From: Paludibacter sp.
Lineage (GTDB): Bacteria > Bacteroidota > Bacteroidia > Bacteroidales > Paludibacteraceae
Length of the DNA: 50,790 nt
Direction of reading: 5' to 3'
NCBI GenBank assembly: GCA_027450045.1
Contig: DAIDKM010000015.1
Location: 1-50,790 of the forward strand
Position numbers and translations under genes: made by a program. Below, piece by piece: positions 7,716 to 15,912 of the stretch (its first letter is position 1; each line of letters starts with the position of its first letter). Below the pieces are notes generated by a model. The model was not told the origin of the DNA. It saw nothing but the letters and a program-made list of their open reading frames with translations, and did no database searches.

Positions 7716-8096
7716 ATGAAAAAAGAAAAGATTCAATTAGAATATGTATTCTCAAACATTTCATTTAATGTTCTATGGAATAACATAAGCACCGCAAGCG
7801 GCTTAGCTGATTGGTTTGCCGATAAAGTGCATGTTGAAGGGCGTCTATATAATTTTAGCTGGGGCGATCACAGTCAACAGGCAGAAATGATTCAACTCCA
7901 TAATGGATCTTTTATTCGATTCCGATGGTTGGACGACACTGAGCATACCTATTTTGAATTTAAACTCATAGTGGACGATTTAGTCCCAGGCATCGCTCTC
8001 ATTATCACTGATTTTTCCACTCCTGAAGAAAAAATGGATGTCACATTGCTTTGGAATAAACAAGTCAGTTATCTCAAAGAACGTTCTGGCATTTAA
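7716..8096 (+). CDS. START-like (SRPBCC fold) domain protein
   Basis: A 126-residue single-domain protein resembling the START-like family that is widespread in Bacteroidota. The opening MKKEKIQLEYVF, the ASGLADWFADKV segment, the DHSQQAEMIQL strand and the aromatic-rich core (IRFRWLDDTEHTYFEFKL) agree with the AHSA1/START beta-helix grip. Function is unknown; these folds bind hydrophobic ligands or act as co-chaperones. ATG 7704 is also possible, but a TATTTTGC promoter-like box at 7689-7696 leaves almost no leader for it, so the family-typical start at 7716 is preferred. Confidence 0.75.
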   Translation: MKKEKIQLEYVFSNISFNVLWNNISTASGLADWFADKVHVEGRLYNFSWGDHSQQAEMIQLHNGSFIRFRWLDDTEHTYFEFKLIVDDLVPGIALIITDFSTPEEKMDVTLLWNKQVSYLKERSGI

Positions 8097-8105
8097 CCCC
8101 AACAC

Positions 8106-8690
8106 CTACATATTTAAGAAATTAGTCAGAATTTGTTCGCCGACTTTCCCCGATTTTTCAGGATGGAACTGCACCGCAAAGAAATTATCTTTCTGCAAAG
8201 CAGCGCTGTAAGGAATCATATATTCAACAGTAGCCAGTGTGTACCCACTCAGTGGAGCGTAGAATCCATGAACAAAATAGACGTAACTGTGTTCAGGAAC
8301 CTGGTTGAAAAGTGGTCCTTTCAAACCAAAGATATCGTTCCAGCCAATTTGTGGAATTTTCAAACCTAACTGTGGAAATTGTCTGATTGGTTGGTCAATG
8401 ATGCCTAAGCAATTGGTTTGATTCTCTTCGGAGAACTCGCATAACAACTGCATCCCTAAACAAATGCCTAAAACAGGTTGTTTCAGCGACTGAATCACTT
8501 GAGCCAACCCGTGTTCATGTAAATAACCCATCGCAGAAGAAGCTTCTCCAACTCCGGGAAATATCACTTTGTCGGCTTTACGAATTAAAGCGGGATCGTC
8601 ACTTACCACGGCATGATAACCAAGCCGCTCTAAGGCAAAAAGTACAGAACGAATATTGCCTGCATTATATTTTATGATTACAATTTCCAT
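8106..8690 (-). CDS. hisH: Imidazole glycerol phosphate synthase glutaminase subunit
   Basis: Class I glutamine amidotransferase that supplies ammonia to HisF in histidine biosynthesis. In the 194 residues the start IVIIKYNAGNIRSVLFALERLG is typical HisH, the oxyanion/nucleophile region is QPVLGICLGMQLLCE with Cys in GICLGMQ, and the His-Glu pair is in FAVQFHPEKSG. No hisF, hisA or other his genes are in the window, so it is displaced from, or this genome lacks, a compact his operon on this side. It lies downstream of a terminator for the sigma-factor operon; a -7 box overlaps that terminator. Confidence 0.95.
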   Translation of the reverse strand: MEIVIIKYNAGNIRSVLFALERLGYHAVVSDDPALIRKADKVIFPGVGEASSAMGYLHEHGLAQVIQSLKQPVLGICLGMQLLCEFSEENQTNCLGIIDQPIRQFPQLGLKIPQIGWNDIFGLKGPLFNQVPEHSYVYFVHGFYAPLSGYTLATVEYMIPYSAALQKDNFFAVQFHPEKSGKVGEQILTNFLNM

Positions 8691-8740
8691 ATTAAATTCT
8701 TGAAGCGCTGATTTTTGTATACTTACCTTTTAAAAAAGTC

Positions 8741-8773
8741 TTGCCGGTATTTTCACAAACACCGGCAAAAGTA
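8741..8773 (-). terminator. Terminator of the ECF-sigma operon overlapping a -7 box for hisH
   Basis: TTGCCGGT (8741-8748) and ACCGGCAA (8761-8768) form an 8-bp stem with a 12-nt loop. On the minus strand the stem is followed by GACTTTTTTA, a good U-run, so it should end transcription coming from the DUF4252 gene. The minus-strand sequence TACTTTTG at 8773-8766 is at the same time a TAnnTTTG box that could start hisH near 8759. Confidence 0.65.
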
Positions 8774-8827
8774 ATCAATTTCAGGTAAAAAAAGATGAAA
8801 AAAATCAAGTTGTAAAAGCACTGTCTG

Positions 8828-9298
8828 TTATTTCGCTATTTTTTCTAAGTCGTCGTGTGTTAAATTTCCCTTCATAATAATGAGACTCAATTGATCATCA
8901 TTCTGGGCCACGATGACTAATTCGGAACCATTATTTGTATCTGTTGAGCCATAGACTGTTGAGTGATCAGTTTTGTTACGCGTTACCATCATTTTTTCAA
9001 AATTGCCTCTCATTAAAACTTTATCCAATTCCATTTGAAAGTTTCGCCGCAACACAGCTTTACTATCAAGGTTAATCGTCAAAATTTTCATTGTCTTGAT
9101 GCGTGATAGCACTTCTTTTGTCTCTTTGTCGATATTGGCTCCGCCAAGCCATTGGGTCAAATTAAACAACCCTTTTTGAATGGAGACATACTCACAGTCT
9201 TTGTCGTTTGAATATTTGTCAATCAGTTTGTCAATTGTTTGAGCATTTACTGTTAGTGTAACTAACGCTAACAGCACCAAAATAAGCTTAGTTTTCAT
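8828..9298 (-). CDS. DUF4252 family protein
   Basis: A 156-residue exported protein of unknown function. It has an N-terminal signal peptide (LILVLLALVTLTVNAQ) and the family pattern TIDKLIDKYSND, then alternating strands and helices ending with an acidic/basic helix NLTHDDLEKIAK. DUF4252 proteins in Bacteroidota are regularly encoded next to ECF sigma factors, as here: its start overlaps the preceding anti-sigma-like gene by 11 bp, so translation is coupled. It is therefore likely part of the output or sensing arm of that system. The lipobox Cys seen in some members is absent. Confidence 0.85.
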   Translation of the reverse strand: MKTKLILVLLALVTLTVNAQTIDKLIDKYSNDKDCEYVSIQKGLFNLTQWLGGANIDKETKEVLSRIKTMKILTINLDSKAVLRRNFQMELDKVLMRGNFEKMMVTRNKTDHSTVYGSTDTNNGSELVIVAQNDDQLSLIIMKGNLTHDDLEKIAK

Positions 9299-9836
9299 TC
9301 TTAGTTATCGTTTCGTTTATGGTTGCAGAATCATTTGAAAGCGTATCGTGTTTTTGAAAAAGAGAAACAAGGCTTAAATGTTTTCCCACACGACCGAATT
9401 TTTCAACCTGAGCGAGACCTGTATTGAAGTTCCCTGTTACCAGGTGGAGTTTTGCAGCTGCCATCATTAACGCTTTTTCAGGGTCATTGATGCGCTGGCC
9501 ATTGACAATCATATAATTATTTTGCCGTTCAAGGTAATAAATAGTCCCCAAAGAGAGGAAAAGAGAAGCGGCCGCTGCCGTACTCCACAATACAAGATGA
9601 TGCACCAATGAATGACGTTTATGAGTCAACTTTGCATGAAGTTTTCTTTCAAAATGTTGATCCGAAAAGCTTTCATTATGCTGATCATGAAGCGAAACAA
9701 ACAAAGAACGGTATTTTTCCAATGATGATGGTACCTCGTTTGTCAAAAAATAATTTTTCAACAACGCCTCTTCTTGCAAAGAAGTTTCTGCATCAAAATA
9801 TTTTTGCAAAAGTGTTTCTACGTTGTTCATATTCAT
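9288..9836 (-). CDS. Single-span membrane protein, probable anti-sigma factor
   Basis: A 182-residue protein with a cytoplasmic N-terminal region (residues 1-75) rich in helices, one transmembrane segment (about 80-100, LVLWSTAAAASLFLSLGTIYYL) and an extracytoplasmic C-terminal part. The opening VETLLQKYFDAETSLQEEALLKNYF resembles the short N-terminal region of anti-sigma-type proteins encoded after ECF sigma factors in this phylum. Its ATG overlaps the sigma-factor TGA in an ATGA junction, indicating translational coupling and a stoichiometric relation. No zinc HxxxCxxC motif is seen, so it is not a ZAS-type anti-sigma. The role rests on topology and position. Confidence 0.65.
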   Translation of the reverse strand: MNMNNVETLLQKYFDAETSLQEEALLKNYFLTNEVPSSLEKYRSLFVSLHDQHNESFSDQHFERKLHAKLTHKRHSLVHHLVLWSTAAAASLFLSLGTIYYLERQNNYMIVNGQRINDPEKALMMAAAKLHLVTGNFNTGLAQVEKFGRVGKHLSLVSLFQKHDTLSNDSATINETITKNEN

Positions 9837-10324
9837 TCTCCATTAAATAGCTCTCTTATTCGTTGTCTTGCCCTTGAAAGATTTACTTTAATCGCATTTT
9901 CTGTCAATCCTGTAATCTGGGCTATTTCATCAAACTCTAAATCTTCAACATCGCGTAAATGGATTACTGTTCGCTGTTGTTCCGGTAATACAGCAATCAA
10001 TTGTTTCACTCTTTCCACTAAATCTTGCTGTTCCACTTGTTCGTAAGGCGATCTCTCCGAAGAGAAGTTGTCATCAGTTATTTCTTGAAAATCATTTCTT
10101 TTTAGAATTCTCAATTGATCCAAACAGTGATTTCGTGCTAACTGTAAACAAAAAGCCCTGACGTTCTCAGCTTTCTCGATTTGTTCTCGTTGCGCCCATA
10201 ATTTCAAATAAACATCCTGCACTGCATCTTCTGCATACGTTGCATTGCCGAGCAGGGCTTTTGCTAATCGATAAATGTTATTTTTTAGCGGTAGGATTTT
10301 TATTTCAAATTCTCGTAAATCCAT
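9833..10324 (-). CDS. ECF RNA polymerase sigma factor
   Basis: A 163-residue group 4 sigma factor. Region 2 spans about residues 10-75 with IYRLAKALLGNATYAEDAVQDVYLKLWAQ (2.1-2.2) and ENVRAFCLQLARNHCLDQLR (2.3-2.4, -10 recognition); region 4 spans about 100-160 with VLPEQQRTVIHLRDVEDLEFDEIAQITGLTENAIKVNLSRARQRIRE. It is first in a three-gene minus-strand operon (sigma, membrane anti-sigma-like protein, DUF4252), all overlapping. The promoter it recognises cannot be read from the window; autoregulation is usual for the class but no matching box is evident upstream. Confidence 0.95.
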   Translation of the reverse strand: MDLREFEIKILPLKNNIYRLAKALLGNATYAEDAVQDVYLKLWAQREQIEKAENVRAFCLQLARNHCLDQLRILKRNDFQEITDDNFSSERSPYEQVEQQDLVERVKQLIAVLPEQQRTVIHLRDVEDLEFDEIAQITGLTENAIKVNLSRARQRIRELFNGE

Positions 10325-10422
10325 TACATATAGATGACGAATGCGCCAGAAAAAGGTTACAGTGATTATTCTTTTTTAACTTATAAAGATTCTTCATTCC
10401 TATTTCACGCTGTAAAAATAGC

Positions 10423-10430
10423 TATTTTTG
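10423..10430 (+). promoter_or_regulatory. -7 promoter box upstream of the S1/P1 nuclease gene
   Basis: TATTTTTG is a full TAnnTTTG match 35 bp before the start codon. The bases 19-20 bp upstream do not give a good TTTG -33 element, so strength is uncertain. Confidence 0.5.
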
Positions 10431-10464
10431 CAACTCTTTCATTACAACATATATATTATTTTCA

Positions 10465-11244
10465 ATGATGAAAAAACAACTCTCACTTATATTGGCCATT
10501 GTTGGCTTTGTGGTACCGCAAATGTCTTTTGGTTGGGGTCTGACAGGCCATCGTGTTATTGGAAAGTTGGCTGAAATGAACCTTGGTAAACATGCCATAA
10601 AAAATATAAATCAAGTATTAGATAACGCCAGTGTTGCAATGGTTTCCAATTGGGGCGATTTTGTTAAGTCTGATTCAGCTTTGGCATACACTGCAATATG
10701 GCACTATAAAGATATTCCTGCTGGTCTTTCACGTGAAGAATTTAACAAACAAGCCATTACCTTAGATAATGGTGAGGTAGTATATCGTGTTTTGCAACTG
10801 ATACAAGAATTGAAAAAACAACCGGGCAATGCTAACAACCTGAAAATGTTGATTCATTTGGTTGGCGATATGCACCAACCATTACACATGGGGCATCCTG
10901 AAGACAAAGGAGGAAACATGATTAAGATTCGATGGATGGGTAGAGAAACCAATTTGCATTCGCTATGGGACAGTGGACTAATTGAATTTCAACAGTTAAG
11001 CTACACAGAATATGCTGACTATTTATTCAAAACACATACGTTTGCTTTGCCACCTTTCAAACCGTCGATGGTGCTTGATTGGGCATGGGGAACTTATCAG
11101 GCAGCTCAAAAAGTGTACAGCTCAGTTGATCAACTGAAAAATCCATTTAATTACGACTATCGCTATATATCACTATTGGAAAGTCGTTTGACCGATGCCG
11201 GCGATCATCTTGCCATTGTTCTTAATTATCTGTACAATAAATAA
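10465..11244 (+). CDS. Secreted S1/P1-type nuclease
   Basis: A 259-residue zinc-dependent nuclease expected to cleave single-stranded DNA and RNA in the periplasm or outside the cell. A signal peptide (residues 1-23) ends exactly before Trp24 of WGLTGHR; in this family the mature N-terminal Trp is itself a zinc ligand, so cleavage there is required. Other ligands are visible: His29, the Asp of NWGDFVKSD, His in AIWHYKD, the HLVGDMHQPLHMGH cluster and the HSLWDSGLIE segment. All metal-binding positions appear intact, so it should be active. Translation could begin at either of the two adjacent Met codons. Confidence 0.93.
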   Translation: MMKKQLSLILAIVGFVVPQMSFGWGLTGHRVIGKLAEMNLGKHAIKNINQVLDNASVAMVSNWGDFVKSDSALAYTAIWHYKDIPAGLSREEFNKQAITLDNGEVVYRVLQLIQELKKQPGNANNLKMLIHLVGDMHQPLHMGHPEDKGGNMIKIRWMGRETNLHSLWDSGLIEFQQLSYTEYADYLFKTHTFALPPFKPSMVLDWAWGTYQAAQKVYSSVDQLKNPFNYDYRYISLLESRLTDAGDHLAIVLNYLYNK

Positions 11245-11276
11245 AACCGAACTCAAGCAATTATCCTATTCCCAAA

Positions 11277-13439
11277 ATGAAACCTTCCTGGACCTTTATT
11301 TTTATCTGCTTGTTGCAAAGTTTGGGTATATCGGCTATCGATCGGTCATCTAAACTTTTAAATGTAACAATTGATGCACATTCGGGCAGTTATACCATTA
11401 ATGTACCCGAGCAACGCTGGACATTTAAGGGTTCTATCGGTCAACCGATGAACGAGGTGTATTTCAAGCAGGGGCATGACTCTATCGGATGGTATAAAGC
11501 TGTCAGTTTTAAGTGGCGAAATCAGGTTAACTATGTTGGTACGATTCGTTGGTATCAGCAACGCCCCGTTGTGTTATTCAATCTTACGTTACCACAAGGG
11601 GCAAAACAATCCATTGTTCCTTTTCCTGCCTTCACCACCTTGCCCGATTCATTATATCATTTCAGTTATAAAAATGATGTGTTTGCAGCTCCTCAATTTT
11701 CTTTGGAACAAACCTCTACGCCTTGGTTACTTTTTGATGACAACGATAATGCCTGTGTTATCTCTCCCGCTTCCGATTTGATTGTTGCCAAACTCACCGG
11801 TGATGGCAGAACGAACATTAGTAGCGGATTGAATCCTGAAGTTCAACAATTTCCCGCTCATTTTTCGCATTCCACCATCATGGTTATAGATAAAGGAATT
11901 CGAAATTCATGGGATATATGGGGAGATGCTCTGCGCACGATCTATCATCGGCAACGACCTGCTAATGATAAAGGGGCATTATTAAACCGTTATGGCTATT
12001 GGACGGATAACGGCGCCGATTACTATTATAATTATGACACCATTAAAGGCTATGCCGGCACGTTATTAGCGTTGCGCGAACGATATAAAAAGGAAAGTAT
12101 TCCGTTGGGATACATGCAATTGGATAGCTGGTGGTATGAAAAGTCGATTTATGATCCTGACGGACGTCCTGATGCCGATCATAAGAATCCTGCATTGCCT
12201 TTTGGAGCCTGGAATAGGTATGGTGGGTTGATGCAATATACTGCCGATCCATTTCTGTTCCCTCATGGGTTGGGCGCTTTTCAAAAAAAATTGGGTATTC
12301 CCCTTATTACTCACAATAGATGGATTGATCCTCACAGTCCGTATCGTCAACACTACACAATCTCTGGATTTGCTCCCGTCGATCCTTCTTATTGGAAAGA
12401 CAGGATGGATTATTTGAAGCATTCGGGTGTAATATGCTACGAACAGGATTGGTTGAACTACATTTACAATAAATCTCCTGAAATGATTTCAACCCTTTCT
12501 ATTGGTAATGCTTTTACCGATGAAATGGCTCATGCTGCACAAACCGACGGTGTTGCTCTTCAGTATTGTATGGCAATGCCGCGTTTCTTCTTGCAGGGCG
12601 TAAAGTATAACAATTTAACCACTATTCGTACCAGTAATGATCGTTTTGAACCGAAAAAATGGAAGTGGTTCATTTTTACGTCACAACTTGGGTACGAAAT
12701 GGGAATCTGGCCATGGTGCGATGTGTTTAAGAGTTCGGAAACAGGAAACATGATTGTTTCTGTTCTTTCTGCCGGTGTAGTTGGCACGGGCGACGCAATC
12801 GGAAAGGAAGATAAGCATAACATCATGATGGCTTGTCGTGCCGATGGTGTTTTGGTGAAGCCCGATGTACCTTTGCTACCTATGGATGCTGATTATATTC
12901 AAATGGCACGTGGAGAAAAGAAGCCGCTTTTGGCTTATACCTACACGCAACATGCTGCTGTGGCAACGGGCTATCTGTTTGCTTTTGCAGATGGCGCCAT
13001 TACTGACCGTCAATTCAGTTTTCAACCGTCAGCAATGGGTTTCAAGGGAAATGTAGTGGTATTCGATCCACTGCAACATACTGTTAAGAAGATGCAAACA
13101 ACCGACACTTTTAGGGCAACGCTTCCTGTAGCGAGTTATGTCTATTATCTGGTTGCTCCGGTTACCGATTCAGGCATTGCATTCCTGGGCGATGCTAATA
13201 AAATTGCCTCTACCGGCAAGAAACGCATTGCTATGATAGCAGCGAGTAAGGATTATTTGCAGGTCAAAGTTCTTTTTGCCGGCGAAAAAGCCATAACGTT
13301 GCAAGGCTATTATGAGCATCCATTCACGATCAATCAGGGGACGCTGACATTGAACAAAACGGATCATTTGTTTACTTTGTTGCTAAAGGCACCATCCAAA
13401 GGTGATGCAGTAACTATCAATTTTAAGCGGAAACAGTAA
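11277..13439 (+). CDS. Secreted glycoside-hydrolase-like protein (TIM barrel, possibly clan GH-D)
   Basis: A 720-residue protein with a short signal sequence (FIFICLLQSLGISA). The first 240 residues are beta-rich and probably a beta-sandwich; residues about 250-560 look like a (beta/alpha)8 barrel with GYMQLDSWWYEKS, the KLGIPLITHNRWIDP strand and GVICYEQDWLNY, whose Asp residues are candidate catalytic acids; the final 150 residues are again beta-rich. This order and the LDSWW and EQDW strands recall alpha-galactosidase/raffinose-synthase-like enzymes (GH36/GH27), but I cannot assign a family or substrate with confidence. It follows the nuclease gene by 32 bp on the same strand. No PUL (SusC/SusD) genes are adjacent. 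Confidence 0.6.
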   Translation: MKPSWTFIFICLLQSLGISAIDRSSKLLNVTIDAHSGSYTINVPEQRWTFKGSIGQPMNEVYFKQGHDSIGWYKAVSFKWRNQVNYVGTIRWYQQRPVVLFNLTLPQGAKQSIVPFPAFTTLPDSLYHFSYKNDVFAAPQFSLEQTSTPWLLFDDNDNACVISPASDLIVAKLTGDGRTNISSGLNPEVQQFPAHFSHSTIMVIDKGIRNSWDIWGDALRTIYHRQRPANDKGALLNRYGYWTDNGADYYYNYDTIKGYAGTLLALRERYKKESIPLGYMQLDSWWYEKSIYDPDGRPDADHKNPALPFGAWNRYGGLMQYTADPFLFPHGLGAFQKKLGIPLITHNRWIDPHSPYRQHYTISGFAPVDPSYWKDRMDYLKHSGVICYEQDWLNYIYNKSPEMISTLSIGNAFTDEMAHAAQTDGVALQYCMAMPRFFLQGVKYNNLTTIRTSNDRFEPKKWKWFIFTSQLGYEMGIWPWCDVFKSSETGNMIVSVLSAGVVGTGDAIGKEDKHNIMMACRADGVLVKPDVPLLPMDADYIQMARGEKKPLLAYTYTQHAAVATGYLFAFADGAITDRQFSFQPSAMGFKGNVVVFDPLQHTVKKMQTTDTFRATLPVASYVYYLVAPVTDSGIAFLGDANKIASTGKKRIAMIAASKDYLQVKVLFAGEKAITLQGYYEHPFTINQGTLTLNKTDHLFTLLLKAPSKGDAVTINFKRKQ

Positions 13440-13819
13440 ATAGATTACCCGATAAAAAGCTGTTTTGACGCAATAAATTGATTTATTTACACAAAATGCT
13501 GCTCATTCCGGACAATTGTTGCATGATTAAAGAAAGTTTTTCTGATTAAATTTCCTCAGATATTTTATAAAGCTGGCTTCTTTGTTCGTTATTTCTGCGA
13601 ATGTTTATTCTCTGATACAGAGTCTTTCATTTCATTCTTCCCATGTGCTCATGCACAGCCTGGACGTTTTTCATAATATATTCAACAGATTATGATGGCG
13701 TGTGTGATTTTTTTCGAATCAGCAATTGGGTTAATCAGCAAAAATGATTACCTTTGTACACTGCTAAGTAGGATGTTGCGTGTCTGCAATTCCCTTTCGA
13801 AATACTAAATTCCACTTAT
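13440..13819. other. 380-bp gene-free region between the glycosidase-like gene and the aminotransferase gene
   Basis: No coding potential is seen. An A/T hairpin AATAAAT-TG-ATTTATT (13472-13487) lies just after the upstream gene and may weakly terminate it. Nearer the aminotransferase there are two copies of AATCAGCAA (13717-13725 and 13733-13741) flanking the TTG -33 element, followed by the -7 box. The middle part shows nothing I can interpret. Confidence 0.5.
13726..13756 (+). promoter_or_regulatory. Promoter of the aminotransferase gene
   Basis: TTG at 13726-13728 followed after about 20 bp by TACCTTTG (13749-13756), the Bacteroidota -33/-7 arrangement. Initiation near 13763 would give a leader of about 57 nt. 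Confidence 0.65.
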
Positions 13820-15013
13820 ATGAATAACTTATCAGAACGACTTGAAGCGTTATCACCCTCCGAGACGTTGGCTATGTCACAACGCAGTGCTGAATTGAAG
13901 GCACAGGGCATTGATGTGATTAACTTGAGTGTCGGTGAACCCGATTTTAATACTCCTGACCACATTAAGGCAGCTGCAAAAGAAGCCATCGAGCAGAATT
14001 TTTCTTTCTATTCTCCGGTTCCGGGTTTTCTGGGATTGCGAAAAGCTATTTCGGCTAAATTAGAGCATGAAAACCAACTTACCTATAAACCTGAACAAAT
14101 TCTATGTTCCACAGGTGCCAAGCAATCGCTTTGTAATGTGCTTTTAAGCATTATAAATCCAGGCGATGAGGTCATTGTCCCGGCTCCTTATTGGGTTAGC
14201 TACGTGGAAATGGTTAAATTAGCCGAAGGCAAGAATGTAGTGATTCATACAGACATTGATCACGACTTCAAAATGACGCCACAACAGTTGCAAGATGCCA
14301 TTACACCCCGTACAAAAGCTTTAATCCTTTGTTCCCCATCCAATCCTACAGGAAGTGTGTATAGTAAGGACGAACTTGCGGCTTTAGCGAATGTGTTAGC
14401 TAATAATCCGAACGTAATTATTATTTCCGATGAAATTTATGAACATATTAATTACGTAGGGAAGCATGAAAGTATTGCTCAATTTGGGTCTGTGCGCGAG
14501 CGTGTGGTCGTTGTGAATGGCGTCTCAAAAGGCTATGCAATGACGGGATGGCGAATTGGCTGGATTGCGGCTCCTCAATGGGTGATAGCTGCTTGTAACA
14601 AGTTGCAAGGACAATATACGTCTGCACCTAATTCTATTGCTCAAAAGGCGGCTGAAGCTGCGTATACGGGCGACCAAACATGTGTTGGCACAATGCGTGT
14701 TGCTTTTGAACGTCGCCGCGATTTGATGGTGAAATTGGCAAAAGAGATTCCTGATGTGAAGATTAATATTCCACAAGGTGCATTTTATCTTTTTCCTGAT
14801 GTCAGTGCTTATTTAGGGAAAAGTTTTCAGGGTAAAAAAATGGAAACCGGTGCTGATTTATCCTTCTATCTTTTAGAAGAAGCCCATGTTGCTTGCGTAG
14901 GTGGGAATGCTTTTGGCGCTCCTTCGTGCATTCGTCTTTCGTATGCTGCCGCTGATGAACTACTGGTTGAAGCGATGCACCGCATTAAAGTTGCTTTGCT
15001 AAGTCTGAGTTAA
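13820..15013 (+). CDS. Aspartate aminotransferase-like PLP enzyme (class I/II)
   Basis: A 397-residue cytoplasmic aminotransferase of fold type I, subgroup I-gamma type (the AspC of Bacillus and Thermus). Visible signatures: SVGEPDFNTPDHIK at the N-terminus, STGAKQSLCN (cofactor phosphate region), PAPYWVSYVEMV, the CSPSNPTGSVYS segment with the PLP-ring Asn, SDEIYEHI with the Asp that pairs the pyridine N, and the Schiff-base Lys in VNGVSKGYAMTGWRIGW; the substrate-binding Arg is in SCIRLSYA. It should interconvert aspartate and oxaloacetate with glutamate; prephenate activity is known in some relatives and cannot be excluded. Monocistronic with its own promoter. Confidence 0.92.
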   Translation: MNNLSERLEALSPSETLAMSQRSAELKAQGIDVINLSVGEPDFNTPDHIKAAAKEAIEQNFSFYSPVPGFLGLRKAISAKLEHENQLTYKPEQILCSTGAKQSLCNVLLSIINPGDEVIVPAPYWVSYVEMVKLAEGKNVVIHTDIDHDFKMTPQQLQDAITPRTKALILCSPSNPTGSVYSKDELAALANVLANNPNVIIISDEIYEHINYVGKHESIAQFGSVRERVVVVNGVSKGYAMTGWRIGWIAAPQWVIAACNKLQGQYTSAPNSIAQKAAEAAYTGDQTCVGTMRVAFERRRDLMVKLAKEIPDVKINIPQGAFYLFPDVSAYLGKSFQGKKMETGADLSFYLLEEAHVACVGGNAFGAPSCIRLSYAAADELLVEAMHRIKVALLSLS

Positions 15014-15158
15014 TTCATAATAAATGAACTTGTTGCCTTTTCAAGAGGCGATAAGATGTTCTATAATTTTACTGTGGAGTATCTGTGAGAAGATGCTTCA
15101 CTTGTTAATTCTATGATCGACAAATGCGATAAAAATCGTTATTAATGGGATTTTATAA

Positions 15159-15177
15159 GGATAAATGAAATTTATCC
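15159..15177. repeat. 8-bp hairpin in the gene-free region upstream of rpsL
   Basis: GGATAAAT (15159-15166) and ATTTATCC (15170-15177) form a perfect stem with a GAA loop; a second small stem CCGGC/GCCGG (15176-15180/15190-15194) overlaps its end. No T-run follows, so termination is doubtful. The rest of 15014-15338 holds only the rpsL promoter and leader. Confidence 0.4.
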
Positions 15178-15251
15178 GGCACATTGAAAGCCGGTATGTC
15201 CATTGAAAAATGACAGTCAAAATAAAGTTTTGGAAAAACAATCAACATCTT

Positions 15252-15282
15252 ATTGTAATCTAAAAAATTAGTCCTAACTTTG
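15252..15282 (+). promoter_or_regulatory. Main promoter of the ribosomal supercluster
   Basis: ATTG (15252-15255) is followed after 19 bp by TAACTTTG (15275-15282), the best -33/-7 match in the window. Transcription should start near 15289, leaving a leader of about 50 nt before rpsL. This is expected to be a strong, growth-regulated promoter. Confidence 0.8.
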
Positions 15283-15338
15283 CAGCCCAATTTGGAACAG
15301 ATACAACCAACTTTTAAGTATTAAAATAATTAGTTAAA

Positions 15339-15773
15339 ATGCCTACAATTCAGCAATTAGTGAGAAAAGGAAGGGCTACGCTGGGAGATAAAAGCAAGGC
15401 TCCTGCGTTGGATTCTTGCCCGCAACGGCGTGGGGTTTGTGTACGTGTTTACACGACTACTCCGAAAAAACCAAATTCTGCCATGCGTAAAGTAGCTCGT
15501 GTGCGGTTGACCAACCAGAAAGAGGTGAATGCCTACATTCCCGGAGAAGGACACAACTTGCAAGAGCACAGTATTGTTTTGGTACGTGGAGGCCGTGTTA
15601 AAGACTTACCAGGTGTTCGTTATCACATTGTGAGAGGAACATTGGATGCAGCAGGTGTTAGTGGTCGTCTTCAACGTCGTTCTAAATATGGGGCAAAGCG
15701 TCCGAAACCAGGACAAGCTGCTGCAAAAGGCGCCGTAAAGGGCGCTCCAGCTAAGGGAGGGAAGAAGAAATAA
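15339..15773 (+). CDS. rpsL: 30S ribosomal protein S12
   Basis: Decoding-centre protein of the small subunit. The 144 residues hold the family core [24 protein letters not shown] and the [20 protein letters not shown] segment; Lys43/Lys44 and Lys88 are the streptomycin-type residues and read as the sensitive wild type. The C-terminus carries a basic Ala/Gly/Lys extension (residues about 127-144) beyond the roughly 124 residues of E. coli S12. It is first in the str cluster, with the strong promoter about 60 bp upstream, and is separated from rpsG by 139 bp containing a hairpin. Confidence 0.98.
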   Translation: MPTIQQLVRKGRATLGDKSKAPALDSCPQRRGVCVRVYTTTPKKPNSAMRKVARVRLTNQKEVNAYIPGEGHNLQEHSIVLVRGGRVKDLPGVRYHIVRGTLDAAGVSGRLQRRSKYGAKRPKPGQAAAKGAVKGAPAKGGKKK

Positions 15774-15809
15774 ATAATAAAAGCATTTGCGATTGATGTT
15801 CTTTTACTT

Positions 15810-15832
15810 CGGCTAATCAGATTTGTTAGCCG
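15810..15832 (+). promoter_or_regulatory. Hairpin in the rpsL-rpsG intercistronic region
   Basis: CGGCTAA (15810-15816) pairs with TTAGCCG (15826-15832) around a 9-nt loop. In E. coli the rpsL-rpsG gap is the site where S7 represses its own translation; the same position and a stable stem in a 139-bp gap suggest an analogous element, by inference only. Confidence 0.4.
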
Positions 15833-15912
15833 TTGAAGGTTGAGTAAATAGTCCGGTGGGGCTTTTGAAGTGACAGAACAAACAACCAAAACAAACAAAA
15901 TTTTGACTTACA

